Shown here: piece after piece, positions 11,117-21,151 of the stretch
Numbering within the stretch: the stretch's first letter is position 1
Layout of the letters: each line of letters begins with the position of its first letter
Source: Neovahlkampfia damariscottae
Lineage: Eukaryota; Heterolobosea; Selenaionea; Neovahlkampfiida; Neovahlkampfiidae
NCBI GenBank assembly: GCA_016618085.1
Contig: JABLTG010000032.1
Coordinates: 62,001 to 126,000 of the forward strand
DNA length: 64,000 bases
Reading direction: 5' to 3'
The notes under the pieces: generated by a model
Seen by the model: only the letters and a program-made list of their open reading frames with translations
What the model was told of the DNA's origin: nothing
The model's database searches: none
Program-made: the position numbers and the translations under genes

Positions 11117-11863
11117 ATGCAAAAACCAATACACGTTCATATTTCTTTTGTAAGACATGGTGAAACAGAAAAGAACAAAAAAGGCCTACTTCAAGGACCA
11201 AAGGAAGAACTGAATGAAACAGGAATCACACAAGCAAAAAAGCTGTCGGAAAATTTTTCAAAGAATTTAACATACAATGTGAATTTGGTATTAACATCAA
11301 ATCATGCTCGAGCTGTCAGAACGGCAAAAGAAATCCAAGAAAAATTAATTGAAGTTCAGAAAGAACAAGTGCCATTCATCGAAACAGGACTTCTAGGAGA
11401 AAGAATCATCGGAATTTTAGAAGGTGAACCATTTGCAGATCCAATTTTAAGATTGAAAAAAAAAGGAATTGACTTCACTGATTTCAAATGTCCAGTAGCT
11501 CACTACAGTCTCAATGAAATTGCAAAGGAAGAAAAATCAATTGAAACTTCCGAAGAAATAGATCAAAGAGTTACAAATGCTCTTCAATTCATATTCAAAT
11601 CAATCCATGAAAAAATAGACGAAGCAAAAACAATTGATGTTTTCACCAATCCAAAAACTCCATTTCATGTCGTTGTTGTTTCTCATGGATGGATGTTACC
11701 TGGTTTATTTGGAGAATTAATAATGGGAAGTAGTCAATGGATGCCTGTAGAACTAGGAAATACATCGTTGACGACAATTGGAGTAAGATTCAAAAAAGAT
11801 GATCACTTTCATTTTTCAAATGCATTTATTGAAAAAATGAACGACATAACTCATTTACAATAA
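11117..11863 (+). CDS. Histidine phosphatase (phosphoglycerate mutase/TIGAR-like)
   Basis: Intronless, 248 aa. The catalytic RHGET is at residues 14-18 (VRHGETEKN), the general-acid region is LLGERIIGILEG, and the second catalytic His is in VVVSHGWML. These define the branch-1 histidine phosphatase superfamily: metabolite phosphatases such as TIGAR/fructose-2,6-bisphosphatase or cofactor-dependent mutases. The insert pattern and the GERIIGILEG block look more like a phosphatase than a glycolytic mutase (inference). No clean CCAAT box lies before the ATG, only a CCTATCAAT variant about 20-30 nt upstream, so it is one of the few exceptions in the window. Confidence 0.85.
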   Translation: MQKPIHVHISFVRHGETEKNKKGLLQGPKEELNETGITQAKKLSENFSKNLTYNVNLVLTSNHARAVRTAKEIQEKLIEVQKEQVPFIETGLLGERIIGILEGEPFADPILRLKKKGIDFTDFKCPVAHYSLNEIAKEEKSIETSEEIDQRVTNALQFIFKSIHEKIDEAKTIDVFTNPKTPFHVVVVSHGWMLPGLFGELIMGSSQWMPVELGNTSLTTIGVRFKKDDHFHFSNAFIEKMNDITHLQ

Positions 11864-11912
11864 TTTTAGAAAATAAATTTTCATAATTTTACAAAAAATT
11901 GAACTTGTTCCA

Positions 11913-11917
11913 CCAAT
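11913..11917 (+). promoter_or_regulatory. CCAAT box before the MRNIP-like gene
   Basis: CACCAATCA ends four bases before the ATG at 11922. It is a typical example of the CCAATCA form found at start codons throughout the window. Confidence 0.5.
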
Positions 11918-11921
11918 CAAA

Positions 11922-12539
11922 ATGGGAAAACAAGAATTTATTTGTGTTGAGTGTTTTAGTTGCAAAACTTTTCAAGTGATAATAGTTTCAAAAAAATCCA
12001 AGTTTCAATGTAAAATATGTAATGAAAAGCAATCTGTCAGGAAAATATACGCAATTTCAGACAAAGCAAAAGATATACGTGCAGTAGTTCAAAAGATGAA
12101 TGAAAACAGAGATGAAATTGAAGAAAGAGTAGAAGAAATTGTACAAGAGCAACCAAAACTAAAAAATATTCAGACCACTCAAACGTCTGGAAAATGGAAG
12201 GATTTTTTAGAGAAAGAGGACGAAGAAGATGAAGATGATCCACGATATACCACAATTGATCCTTCGACGATATCCGGAAAGAGAAAAAGAAAAACGGAAA
12301 AAGAAGATTTTCAATTAATTTTTGAATCTTCAAACAAAAAAAGGAAAGAAACTCAAAACGAAGGCTCAATGAAAGATTACTTACAAATAGAACCAAAAAT
12401 ACAAAAAAAAATACAAAGAGAACCAATTATTCAACAAACAAAAACAGTTCAAAAAAATCTAAAAATAAAAAACCAAGAAACAGCACAAAATTCAAAATGG
12501 GGTGATTATTTACCTGAAAGCAGCAGTGATGAAGAATAA
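11922..12539 (+). CDS. MRNIP-like protein (MRN complex-interacting)
   Basis: Intronless, 205 aa. The N-terminus holds two CxxC knuckles (CVECFSC.. and CKICNEKQS) followed by a helix with QKMN, matching the N-terminal domain of MRNIP, a partner of MRE11-RAD50-NBS1 in DNA damage signalling. The rest is acidic and basic low complexity and carries two short WxxFL/WGDYL motifs preceded by K (KWKDFL, KWGDYL), as in MRNIP proteins. Probably nuclear; a KRKRK-type basic cluster is present near residue 110. The stop codon lies in GAATAAATT. The homology is recognised from memory of the domain, so a profile search would firm it up. Confidence 0.7.
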   Translation: MGKQEFICVECFSCKTFQVIIVSKKSKFQCKICNEKQSVRKIYAISDKAKDIRAVVQKMNENRDEIEERVEEIVQEQPKLKNIQTTQTSGKWKDFLEKEDEEDEDDPRYTTIDPSTISGKRKRKTEKEDFQLIFESSNKKRKETQNEGSMKDYLQIEPKIQKKIQREPIIQQTKTVQKNLKIKNQETAQNSKWGDYLPESSSDEE

Positions 12540-12624
12540 ATTATTCAATATTTTTCGAGTTTTTTATTGGAAAATGAAGGAAAGCACAATACAAGTATTA
12601 ATAAAGAAAATATTTTGAAATATT

Positions 12625-13566
12625 TTAGAAATCATCAACTTCATGTTCCCATATTTTTTGTTCTTCTATTGAAAATCCATCTGCATCTACTTTTAATAGC
12701 AAACAACAGCATTTAACATGAACATAACCAATTGTAGAAACGAATAAAAAGGTAACAAAGAATTTCATTTCAAACATATTTCTTTCTTCCTTCATTTCAA
12801 ATTTTTCTAATTTTTCGTTTCTATCAAAATTTGCACCTTCTAAATCCCAAAGAATTTTCTTTTTCAGCAGTTCTTGTAGTATTTCCATTTTTGATTTTTG
12901 ATCAATTGAGATATCATAAACATCTTCACTGTATTGAAAAATCAACAACATCTTCAATAAATAAATTAATGACAGTTCTGATAAATATCGTTTTTCAATA
13001 AAGTTGATGATTTCTAAATGGAACATTGGTCTAAAATCAAAATATTTTTCAGTTGATTCATTTGTATTCAATGATAATTCATGTAATTTTTGATTTATAT
13101 CTGTTAAATCCATTGACTGATTTGTGATATCGATACCCCAAAAATTGCTCATCAAATAAATCTTTGAATTTGAATCAATAAAATAATATTTGTGAACACT
13201 TGAGACATAACACACATCTGTTGAATAAATTTTGTTTGAAATTAAATTTTGTTCAACAAAGGTCGGATTTCTAACACTTCCTGTTGGAACATCTTTTGAT
13301 AAAAACGAAAGTGGATGAATCTTTTTTTCATCGTATTTAATGAATTTTCGTTTGAATTTTCTTTTTTTGTATTCATGTTTCCAATTGATTTCAATTTTTT
13401 GGTTAGAAAACTTTTTTGGTTTTTTGGTGAGAAATTTATCAAGTTGTTGTTGATAGAGCACTTCTTTTTGTGATGTCTTATGAAATAATTTTGATACAGT
13501 TGAAATTGTCAATACAAAATCAAGTTCAAGAAATGAAAAAATAACAAACAATACATCCTCATGCAT
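12625..13566 (-). CDS. F-box protein
   Basis: Intronless, 313 aa. An F-box spans residues 2-45 (HEDVLFVIFSFLELDFVL..VSK.F). F-box proteins are substrate adaptors of SCF ubiquitin ligases. The remainder has no recognised repeat; a late segment with YVHVKCCCLL is unusual but unassigned. The open frame continues upstream through the adjacent tRNA gene to 13740, which is an artefact: the true start is ATG 13566, with a CCAATCA box about 20 nt upstream at 13585-13589 and the tRNA 83 nt away. Substrate unknown. Confidence 0.65.
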   Translation of the reverse strand: MHEDVLFVIFSFLELDFVLTISTVSKLFHKTSQKEVLYQQQLDKFLTKKPKKFSNQKIEINWKHEYKKRKFKRKFIKYDEKKIHPLSFLSKDVPTGSVRNPTFVEQNLISNKIYSTDVCYVSSVHKYYFIDSNSKIYLMSNFWGIDITNQSMDLTDINQKLHELSLNTNESTEKYFDFRPMFHLEIINFIEKRYLSELSLIYLLKMLLIFQYSEDVYDISIDQKSKMEILQELLKKKILWDLEGANFDRNEKLEKFEMKEERNMFEMKFFVTFLFVSTIGYVHVKCCCLLLKVDADGFSIEEQKIWEHEVDDF

Positions 13567-13648
13567 TTGACCAAGAAAACTTTGATTGGTAACAATTCCA
13601 AAAAAAAAATAAAGTTCAGTTTTTCTCATTAATCTCAAAAAGAATATT

Positions 13649-13730
13649 TGATTACTGTGGGGTTCGAACCCACGCCCACGAATGGACAGGAACCTTAATC
13701 CTGCGCCTTGGACCGCTCGGCCAAGTAACC
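13649..13730 (-). tRNA. tRNA-Leu (anticodon AAG)
   Basis: All arms fold on the minus strand. The 7-bp acceptor stem starts GGTTACT and pairs with AGTAATC (one G-U). D-arm GCC/GGC. Anticodon stem CAGGA/TCCTG with loop TTAAGGT, giving anticodon AAG. There is a long type II variable arm, as expected for Leu, and a T arm GTGGG-TTCGAAC-CCCAC. The discriminator base is A. No intron. A34 would be edited to inosine to read CTT/CTC/CTA. A T-run follows within about 60 nt downstream. Confidence 0.95.
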
Positions 13731-13804
13731 GTTGTTGCAATAGGATTAGAATTTATTAATTCCTTTAAAAAATTGTAAGATAAAATTCTTTAAAAAAACA
13801 TTGT

Positions 13805-14860
13805 TTAAAATTTGTTAATACTCTTTTCTATCATGTTAGCAGCAGCTGTTGGTCGATTGATTGTGTTGGCAATTTTGAAATCACCTAAAACACAGCTCCA
13901 AATTCGCAAATAGATCAAAACAAATGTCGTAATTGTCAGACTCATAATTGAATGAACTCCACCAAAGCTTGATACTACTCCAAATAAAGAATCAACTCCA
14001 AAAGTGCCTTCAGTGATGGAATGAAGAAAATCACCATCCATTTTAACTTGAGTTCCATAACATCCATCATTGGCACAATCAAAATTTGGTACTGGAGCTT
14101 GAAATGAAGTTCTATCAGTTTCTAAAATATTGGATGAATTTTGTCCGATGAATTTCTCATCATACTTTGCTTTTATCACTAATGAAAATGTTTCATAGAT
14201 GGCTTCTCCAGGATAAAATGAATTTAAATAACTGACTGGTTCATAAATATCAAATCTCTTTGTATAATTCTCAACCTTTACGAACATTAATGATTGACTT
14301 GTCAAATTGTCAAATGAAATCAATAATTCTTACTTGAAAATCCTATTTCCGATGACTTCAATCCTATTATTGGAATTTGATGTCTGAGAAGTTTGATATA
14401 AATCACCAAATATCAAACCATTGTCATAGTCTGCACCTGGATTTTTTGTGAAAATTAAGTAAGTAAAGTTGTAACAAAATCTGAAAGTTTGATGAACTGT
14501 TCCTGAAACTACAGTTGGTTTTATGTGACACGGATCTGATAAATCTGATGGATATTCCACAGGTTCTCGTTCTTTTGAATAAATCAAAGTTGGTCTTCCA
14601 TCTGCAGCAGCAAGAGATAAATCAAATTGTGCTTGTTCAGGAATGTTAGAGGTTTGTAAGAAATTTAGTTTTGTTTTTTCAACATTTCCACCAAGAGCAG
14701 GCAATAAAAATAGTATTACCAAAAAAATGAAAACAAACAATGCGACTATTGGATACAATACAGTGAAAATAAGACCAAGGACAGATCCTTCTTGTTGTTT
14801 TGGTAATTTCCAAATATCTACGAAGAATATGTAGCTGAAGTAGGTTTTTGCTTTCTCCAT
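13805..14860 (-). CDS. Two-TM ectodomain membrane protein, one module
   Basis: Exons 14334..14860 and 13805..14297 (36-nt intron GTAAGA..AAG, junction completes Asn); 339 aa. Cytosolic N-tail with a D-aromatic motif (FFVDIW), then TM1 at about residues 26-55, a ~230-residue ectodomain with N-glycosylation sites and a CANDGC pair near its end, a FGG turn, then TM2 (about 293-317) and a short cytosolic tail. The same module occurs twice in the next gene and three times at 45257-48045. The topology resembles trimeric 2-TM channels (P2X, DEG/ENaC) and the 2-TM proteins common in ciliates, but I recognise no family. Divergent from the two-module gene. Confidence 0.78.
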
Positions 14861-15040
14861 GACTAACTTACTCCTTCAAAAAACAAAAACCAAACGGACA
14901 AATGATTTTTATTGGACAATTTCAATTGATTTTATTCATTTTCATGTTAAAATTCGTAGAAATAAAACAATTTTATTGTGCCCGTTAAGAACTATTTTTA
15001 TCCACCAATCACAACTTTTTCTCGTCCAACCAAAACTGAA

Positions 15041-17217
15041 ATGAAACAATTAGCGTCAAATGTTGCTTTCATTGATTTTTACAAAGAGAAGAATAGTCAC
15101 CCAGGTACACCTTGTGGTGTCTTATTCACCTTCTTGATTATAATTCTTGGTGCTTTGACACTTTCGTACATCCTTGCGGACAGTTACTGGAATCCTGAAT
15201 GGAGCAATCCTTTTATTGGAAAAAAAACAAAGACACTTGTGCAAAATATAGATTTAAACACTGCAACTAGCGACATACTGCCTAAAATAAACTACAAATG
15301 CAATGGAAACTCTTGTCTGATTTATAAAATTGGTTCAAGTGGTGGAGAGTGTTATACTGATGAAATGTGTAATGGAGTTGTTTTTCAATCCACCTATACT
15401 GTTACTTTACAACCTGGTTATCACTATTCCATTGTTACAAGAAGCAACGTGGCAGCAGATGCGAAAACAATAAGTTATGGTTCACTGGAATTCCAATCTG
15501 GTTCTTTCACTTCTATTCCTGGTGTCAACTCCTCACTGTAAAAAACAAAAAAAAAATTTAACTTTTTAACTTTTCAAGTTCCAGAGTCATGAAATTAGAA
15601 TTGACAGAAGATGCTCAAGTCAGCGAATATGGTGTAAAACATGGTAAAAAATATTTTGGAAAGTAGACTTTTGAATTTTCTTTTACATTTTTTTAGATTC
15701 TCTCTTTTTCCTTATTTCACTTCACAAGATACCACTGCTTCAATTTATCAAACAGCTGTTGATAAAAGAGCTTCAGTAGCTTCAGAATTTTCGTGTATTT
15801 CAGGTAGTTGTTTCAGTATCAGATTAGAAGTTCTTCAGTTCATGCAATCAATTCAACATCACTCCAATCATGTTCATTTTTTGAATTGGATAAGTAAATT
15901 TGGGAGTTTAATATCACTTGAATATATCATATTGTACGTAATTATACTTATTATTTTAGCAATTGTCAATGGAATTGTCAAAATTACTAAGAATGAAAAA
16001 TTGAAAAGATACATTTTATTATCTCCAGAAGATCCAGAAAAACCATCTTTTTTTCATAGAATTTTGAATTTAGAATTATTTAGAGATACACCTTCACAAA
16101 GCGGAACTTTTTGTGGCGTATGTTTGACCATTTTATTTCCAATCATTCTAGTTCTTCTAGCAGTCTTAGTTGTTTTTTTCAACTACGAAAGGAGAATTTA
16201 TAACCTAATCAATGATCAAGGATTTGTACCAGAATATGTTTCAGATTTTGAAACTATTGCTACAGAAGGAAATATCAAATATGATATGTTTTATAGATGT
16301 AAAACTGTTGGAGGATGTTATGTAGCAACAATATTAAAAACTGATTTGGATAATGGAAATTTTGGTGATGTCAAAGTTGCAGCATTTCTCAATGAAAGTG
16401 ATCAAATCAAAGTGACATTAGATTCAAATCATTATTATTATATTTTTTTACAATCACCCAATAGAGTTGCACAATATGAATCTCTTTATGAATTTGGAAT
16501 GTTCAATCCAACTCAATTTCCGGAAAATCAAGATGACCCAAATGATCCAAATAAATTTGAAGTACTTTTGTTTCGTTCTGATAATAAGAGAACAACTGCA
16601 GGAAATACGTAAGTCAAACTATCATCAAATTCACAATTTTCAGAGTGTCTCGATCATTAATAGCAACAAAAAAAGAAATTAAAGTTGATGAAAGTGGAAA
16701 TGAAATATCAACTGCAAAATACACTCTCAGTTCTCAAAGTGATGAATTTTTTGTAGATTCAAGATTATCACATCAAAGATTTGCTGATTTGATCAAAACC
16801 AATCTTTCATTTTGTAGTTTATCATCATGCTTTACTTTGAGATATGAACTAGAATCTACGACGATAGTACTCAAAGAATATCCAACAGAAAAACGTTGGC
16901 TGACTCTTTTAACGATATATGGTGGTTTATTTTCACTCACCAAATCCATTTTCCAAACTATGATTATTTTTTATGTTGGATTGAGATTTTACCTGAATTC
17001 AATTTATCGTATGATATTCCCAAAAGAAGAAACTGTTGAAGATGAAAATTCTATTGAAATGAAGGAAATTAATGTCGAAGAGAATGTATCAACAATGCAG
17101 CAGAATAAAGAATCCAGTTCCATCACAACAAAGACAACAAATGTTCATGTAACAAAGTCGACAAGTGTACCAGAAATGTCATCCATTAAAGTGGAAGAAA
17201 GTGAAGAAACAATCTAA
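15041..17217 (+). CDS. Two-TM family membrane protein, two fused modules
   Basis: Exons 15041..15537, 15579..15662, 15697..16608, 16644..17217; introns 41, 34 and 35 nt; 688 aa. Module A: N-tail with IDFY, TM1 after PGTPCG, ectodomain with CNGNSC and CISGSC pairs, a FGSLISL turn, TM2. Module B repeats the order: LELF, SGTFCGVC, TM3, ectodomain with CKTVGGC and CSLSSC, a YGGLFSL turn, TM4 and a 70-residue acidic Ser/Thr-rich tail. Exon 3 runs without a break from the end of A into B, so this is one polypeptide. A CCAATCA box lies 32 nt before ATG 15041. Function unknown; see findings. Confidence 0.78.
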
Positions 17218-17286
17218 AAATTTTATATCATTTGATTGGACATTTTTTTTCACCCAATTAAAACATTTTTCACATTCTTGAACAAG

Positions 17287-17538
17287 ATGGATGTTACTTT
17301 GGATCCATGGGCAATTTTCCTCATTGTGATGGGTGTTACTTTGATGATTGTGTTCATTATTGGAGTTGTAGCTATTTTAATAATATCCTGGGTTGCTACT
17401 CATTTAATCAACAAAATTGAAGAACAAAACGAAAAAGAAGAATTTGAAGATGAGATACAACTGAAAGTTGATCCTTCTAAATATTCAAATTTAAAAGACG
17501 AAGAAACGAACACTGAAAACTTGCAATTTGATGTTTAA
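17287..17538 (+). CDS. Small single-pass membrane protein
   Basis: 83 aa. Residues 8-36 are one strongly hydrophobic helix preceded by a short acidic N-tail; the rest is an acidic cytosolic-like tail (..EEQNEKEEFEDE..). There is no signal peptide cleavage site and no recognised family. ATG 17287 was chosen over an upstream TTG frame because the ATTGG box (17235-17239) lies about 48 nt upstream. It sits between the two-module membrane protein and the kinase gene on the same strand. A polyadenylation-like AATAAA follows the stop. Confidence 0.6.
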   Translation: MDVTLDPWAIFLIVMGVTLMIVFIIGVVAILIISWVATHLINKIEEQNEKEEFEDEIQLKVDPSKYSNLKDEETNTENLQFDV

Positions 17539-17622
17539 AAAAACACAGACAAAACATAGAGAACAAAAAACAAATAAATTTAAAAATAAAGATTTTATAT
17601 CAACGAAAAAATTGTGCTTTAT

Positions 17623-17630
17623 CCAATTGG
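17623..17630. promoter_or_regulatory. CCAATTGG palindromic box
   Basis: A perfect palindrome carrying CCAAT on both strands, ending 13 nt before ATG 17644 of the kinase gene. Confidence 0.45.
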
Positions 17631-17643
17631 CCCATTTTTTTTT

Positions 17644-19831
17644 ATGTTCAATCTCCGCTCATTGTTTACAAAAAAAGAAAAAAATCTAGTTGGAATTGTC
17701 ATAAATATACAACAGATTGAAGATTTTGAATCATATAAAAATCTTCAAATCACTTGTAAATGTACAAAAACCAAAGTGTCTCAAAAAATTTCTTTAAAAA
17801 AAAGTGCAGCTGATTTATTGAACGAAATTGTTTTTTTGAAAGTACTTCTTTGTACTATTTTTAAATTTATTTTTCAGGTTTCTGACATAAACGATACAAT
17901 TATCATTGAAATTGGAATGAAAACCTTGTTATCAATTCAATTGCTCTCTTCTGTTGAAGTAAGTTTGAATAACATATTTGTGGGAATAAAACGTGAATAT
18001 AAATTGAATTTAAAGCCAGTAAACAAAATTTTAACACTAAAAAAAGAAATTTTCAGTTTGGAAAAATCAAATTTTCTTTTGAAAGTTTTAATTTCGGAAA
18101 TGAGTCTAAATCAGCAACAGAAAGGGAATTAGATAATGATATAATTGAAAATGATGATAATGAAAATGAAAATCAAACAAAATCATTGATGGATGCCAAG
18201 CAAACAAAACAAGAAAAATATCTAATCGTAAAATTACTTGGAAAAGGAGGTATGGGCGAAGTATTTGAAGCCATTGAAAATTCAACAAGAAAAAGAGTTG
18301 CTCTTAAAAAAGTATATTGTAGAACAATAGAAGAAATGAACCACGCATTGAATGAATCTCTATTGACAAAAAATTTAACACATGAAAATTTGGTGCAATA
18401 TTATGATATGTATTTCGATCAAAAGTCAAAAAAGAAACGAATTTTGTGTCTGGTAATGGAATTTTTGGAGAATGGTGATTTGCAGCAGCTATTACAAAAG
18501 AAAATAATTCAAGGCTCATTTCTCACTGAAAAGGAATTGCTTGATTATTTCAAGCAAATTCTGAAAGGTTTAGTTTATTTTCATTCCAAAAATTTGATTC
18601 ATCGTGATTTAAAACCTGAAAATTTTTTTTTAACGAGTGAGACAAAAAATTTTTTATTCTAATTTTAGATGATTACAAAACTTTAAAAATTGGAGATTTT
18701 GGATTGATAAAACCAGAAACAGATGAATCAAAATCAACGGCTGGAACTAATGTATTCTTTTATTTTGACTGATTTCAATAGAGATATATGTCACCTGAAG
18801 TAATGGCTGGAAGAGAAACTTACAATAAAAAAGCTGATATTTGGTCATTGGGATGTTCATTTTATGAAATGATGATATTATCACTTGATTATACATTATA
18901 TATCGATTTGTTCCTAAATGAAGATTTCTATAAAAACATTGAACAAAAAATCACAAAAAATTATTCAAAAAAATACTCAAAATTGATTATTGAATTATTA
19001 CAAAAAAATCCAGAAAAAAGACCATCTTCAGAAGAACTTTTGAAAAAAATTGAAAATTTTGATGATCATTACAATGATGATGAAGAAATTGAAAAATTGA
19101 AAAATGAAGATTGTTTTGATATGGAACTTTTGGAAAAAGTTTCATTTTTGAAAAATGCTTCAAAAGAATTGATTCAATCATTAGTTTCAGCTTTGAAACC
19201 GAAATTGTTCAAAAAAGGAGAAAACATCATAAAATTTGGTGATGAGGGAAATTGTATGTATTTCATTAACAAAGGAATTTGCACGGTCACTTCTGGTGAC
19301 GGAAAGCAAGTGTTTAATGTATTATCAGAAGGTTCTTTCTTTGGTGAATATGCTATTCTTTATCCTTTAAAAAGAACAGCAAATGTAATGGCATCATGTT
19401 CATGTGATTTATTTGAATTATCCAAAAATGATTTTCATATTATTTTGAAAGAATTTCCAGAATTCGAATTGGGAATTAGAAGATTTGGACTTGGTTTAAT
19501 CTTAAAAAGAATTATGTTTTTCCAGTCTTTTAGTGAAGAAGACTTGGATGAGTTTGCAACTTATTTCACACCTCGCAGTTTTTTGACAACTGATATTGTG
19601 ATTGAAAAGGAACAAAAAGGTGATTTAATTTATTTTGTTTACAATGGAAATGCTGCAATTATGAATGAAGAAGGGATGATTCAAAAAATTTATCATAACG
19701 GAGATGAATTTGGGTCTGAAATTTTAACAGAATCAAGATACAATGAATCAGTAATTTCTTTGACATGTTTAGATGTAATAGAGATATCTACTGATGATTA
19801 CAAAAAAATCACTGCTAAAACTGCTTCATAA
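17644..19831 (+). CDS. Protein kinase with C-terminal cyclic-nucleotide-binding domains
   Basis: Exons 17644..17841, 17878..18018, 18057..18636, 18669..18751, 18782..19831; introns 36, 38, 32 and 30 nt; 683 aa. N-terminal ~150 residues: a beta-rich C2-like domain (tentative). Kinase: GKGGMGEVF loop, ALKK, HRDLKPEN, GDFG, MSPE with activation-loop T. Two cNMP-binding folds follow; the first keeps the phosphate cassette (FFGEYAILYP..RTA), the second is degenerate. PKG and PKA-R place these domains before or apart from the kinase; here they follow it. It probably phosphorylates targets under cAMP/cGMP control (inference). Intron 1 is in frame and lacks stops, so it is easily missed; intron 4 restores the AGTN-RYMSPE junction. 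Confidence 0.85.
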
Positions 19832-20182
19832 TATAAATAAATTGATTCATTTTTTTATTCACCAACATTGATTCATAGATCTTTTAAGTTTCGAATTTAA
19901 TTTCTATTTTATTCCCATTGTAGTCAAAAAAAAAGATTCCACTTGATATCAAAATCAGTTTCAAATTTTTTTTATTTGTATTTGGAAATATGGAATAATA
20001 AAAAATTGAGAAAGAATGAAGGTTTATTTTTGAGATAGAATTCCAAAATAACCAGGTTTGGAATTCTTAAATAATATTTGTTTGAAGAATTCCAATCCAG
20101 GACTTCTGAGATCCAAGCATTTGTTAAGCGGATATTTTTGAATTTTGACAATAAGTCCTTGACACTTGAGTTGATTGTGATG
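19832..20182. other. Gene-poor spacer before the inverted-repeat element
   Basis: About 350 bp with T/A tracts. A short plus-strand frame (about 20081-20182) encodes a protein-like, mixed-charge sequence that runs into the left end of the inverted-repeat element, so it could be the remnant of a coding exon interrupted there. It has no start codon or promoter box of its own. Nothing else is recognised. Confidence 0.35.
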
Positions 20183-20293
20183 AAGCAAGTAAAGTACATT
20201 GCCCCGCCTATTCTAGGACGCTACGCTCGGTTCTATGTACTTTACTTGCTAGTGCTGGCAGAATTGTGTGATTGGAGTTGGATCATAGAGGGG
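20183..20293 (+). repeat. Left inverted arm with hairpin (20184-20250)
   Basis: Outer 67 nt fold into a 16-bp stem (AGCAAGTAAAGTACAT with its complement) capped by a ~35-nt GC-rich loop. The inner ~43 bp run through TGCTGGCAGA and GATTGGAGTTGG to a GGGG run. Partner arm at 21152-21262. Confidence 0.8.
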
Positions 20294-20306
20294 ATTAAAG
20301 AATTTT

Positions 20307-20625
20307 TTATTCATTTTTGATTTCAACAATTAAAAAATCTGCATATTCACGATCTGGTTGTTGATTAATAAACCTGCAAGAAGTTAGATAAAGTTGAAAC
20401 GCAACTCCATACAATCTCATTAATTTTTCTTTATTTGTGTTCACGTTTTCAACCTCTTTCCAAGCCATTTTTTCTAATTTCAAATGTTTTAACATATAAC
20501 CATTCATTGTAAAATAATTACGGAATTTTTCCGCAAAGGTATTGAAGTTTTTAATTTTTTCATTGGTACAAGAAATTGTTCCATTTTTAGTGACCTTGAA
20601 TGTTTTGGTGAATCTTGAATATAAT
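20307..20625 (-). pseudogene. Coding-like fragment inside the inverted-repeat element
   Basis: A minus-strand frame open from about 20625 to a stop at 20307 encodes ~100 residues of normal, mixed composition (Lys/Asn/Tyr-rich, helices likely; ends in ADFLIVEIKNE). A second minus frame (20504-20764) overlaps it and also looks coding upstream (PELDYNDILLKM). No start codon with a CCAAT box and no convincing intron joins them, so this is best seen as a truncated or decayed gene, possibly a multi-exon gene whose 5' end was lost. No family recognised. Confidence 0.35.
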
Positions 20626-20707
20626 CATTGTTCATTTTAAGGAGGATATCATTATAATCGAGCTCTGGTTCTGAAATTTTTTGGGAAATTAAATTTTCAT
20701 TTTCTGA

Positions 20708-20881
20708 ATTATCAAAATTCATAACTTTACTGTCGACAATTCTGAAGAAACAATCACTTTTCAATTTCTCAGAAGATCAAAAGATGATGATAATTATAAA
20801 GATTTTTGCAAAGAAATAACCAATAAATGGAAAAATTATGATGATTTAGCTAAGGAAAATTGGAAAGATTTTCTTGAATAA
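20708..20881 (+). pseudogene. HMG-box-like C-terminal fragment
   Basis: A 57-residue plus-strand frame without an ATG, opposite and partly overlapping the minus-strand fragment. Its second half, with CKEITNKWKN..D..KENWK, resembles helices 2-3 of an HMG box. The stop at 20879-20881 is followed by AATAAATA, as at real gene ends here. It looks like the last exon of a gene whose upstream part is missing. Low confidence. Confidence 0.3.
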
Positions 20882-21151
20882 CCAAATTCCAACAAATAAA
20901 TATTTATTGGAAATTTTTACTTGTTTCAAAGATTTTAGTCACTCAACATTTTCACAAAAATTAAACAATTATTGATAATAATAACATAGCCTACAAATGT
21001 TTTACTTTTAGTTTTTGATCATCTGCTAATTCTTTTCAAAACAAATCAAGAATCAGAAAACCTTAAAATAGAATGGAAGGTTGGTAAAAAAAATATGAAA
21101 GTCGAAACAAAAAAAGTAAAAAAAAAAAATACAAAAATTTTTACCATACCC

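Noticed and set aside
12625-13740. 371-aa reading of the F-box protein including its N-terminal extension
   Set aside because: The first 58 codons are the tRNA-Leu gene and the promoter region on the same strand.
15641-16612. A separate gene between the two membrane modules
   Set aside because: It begins with a GT-start inside an intron; exon 3 continues without a stop from module A into module B, so there is a single fused gene.
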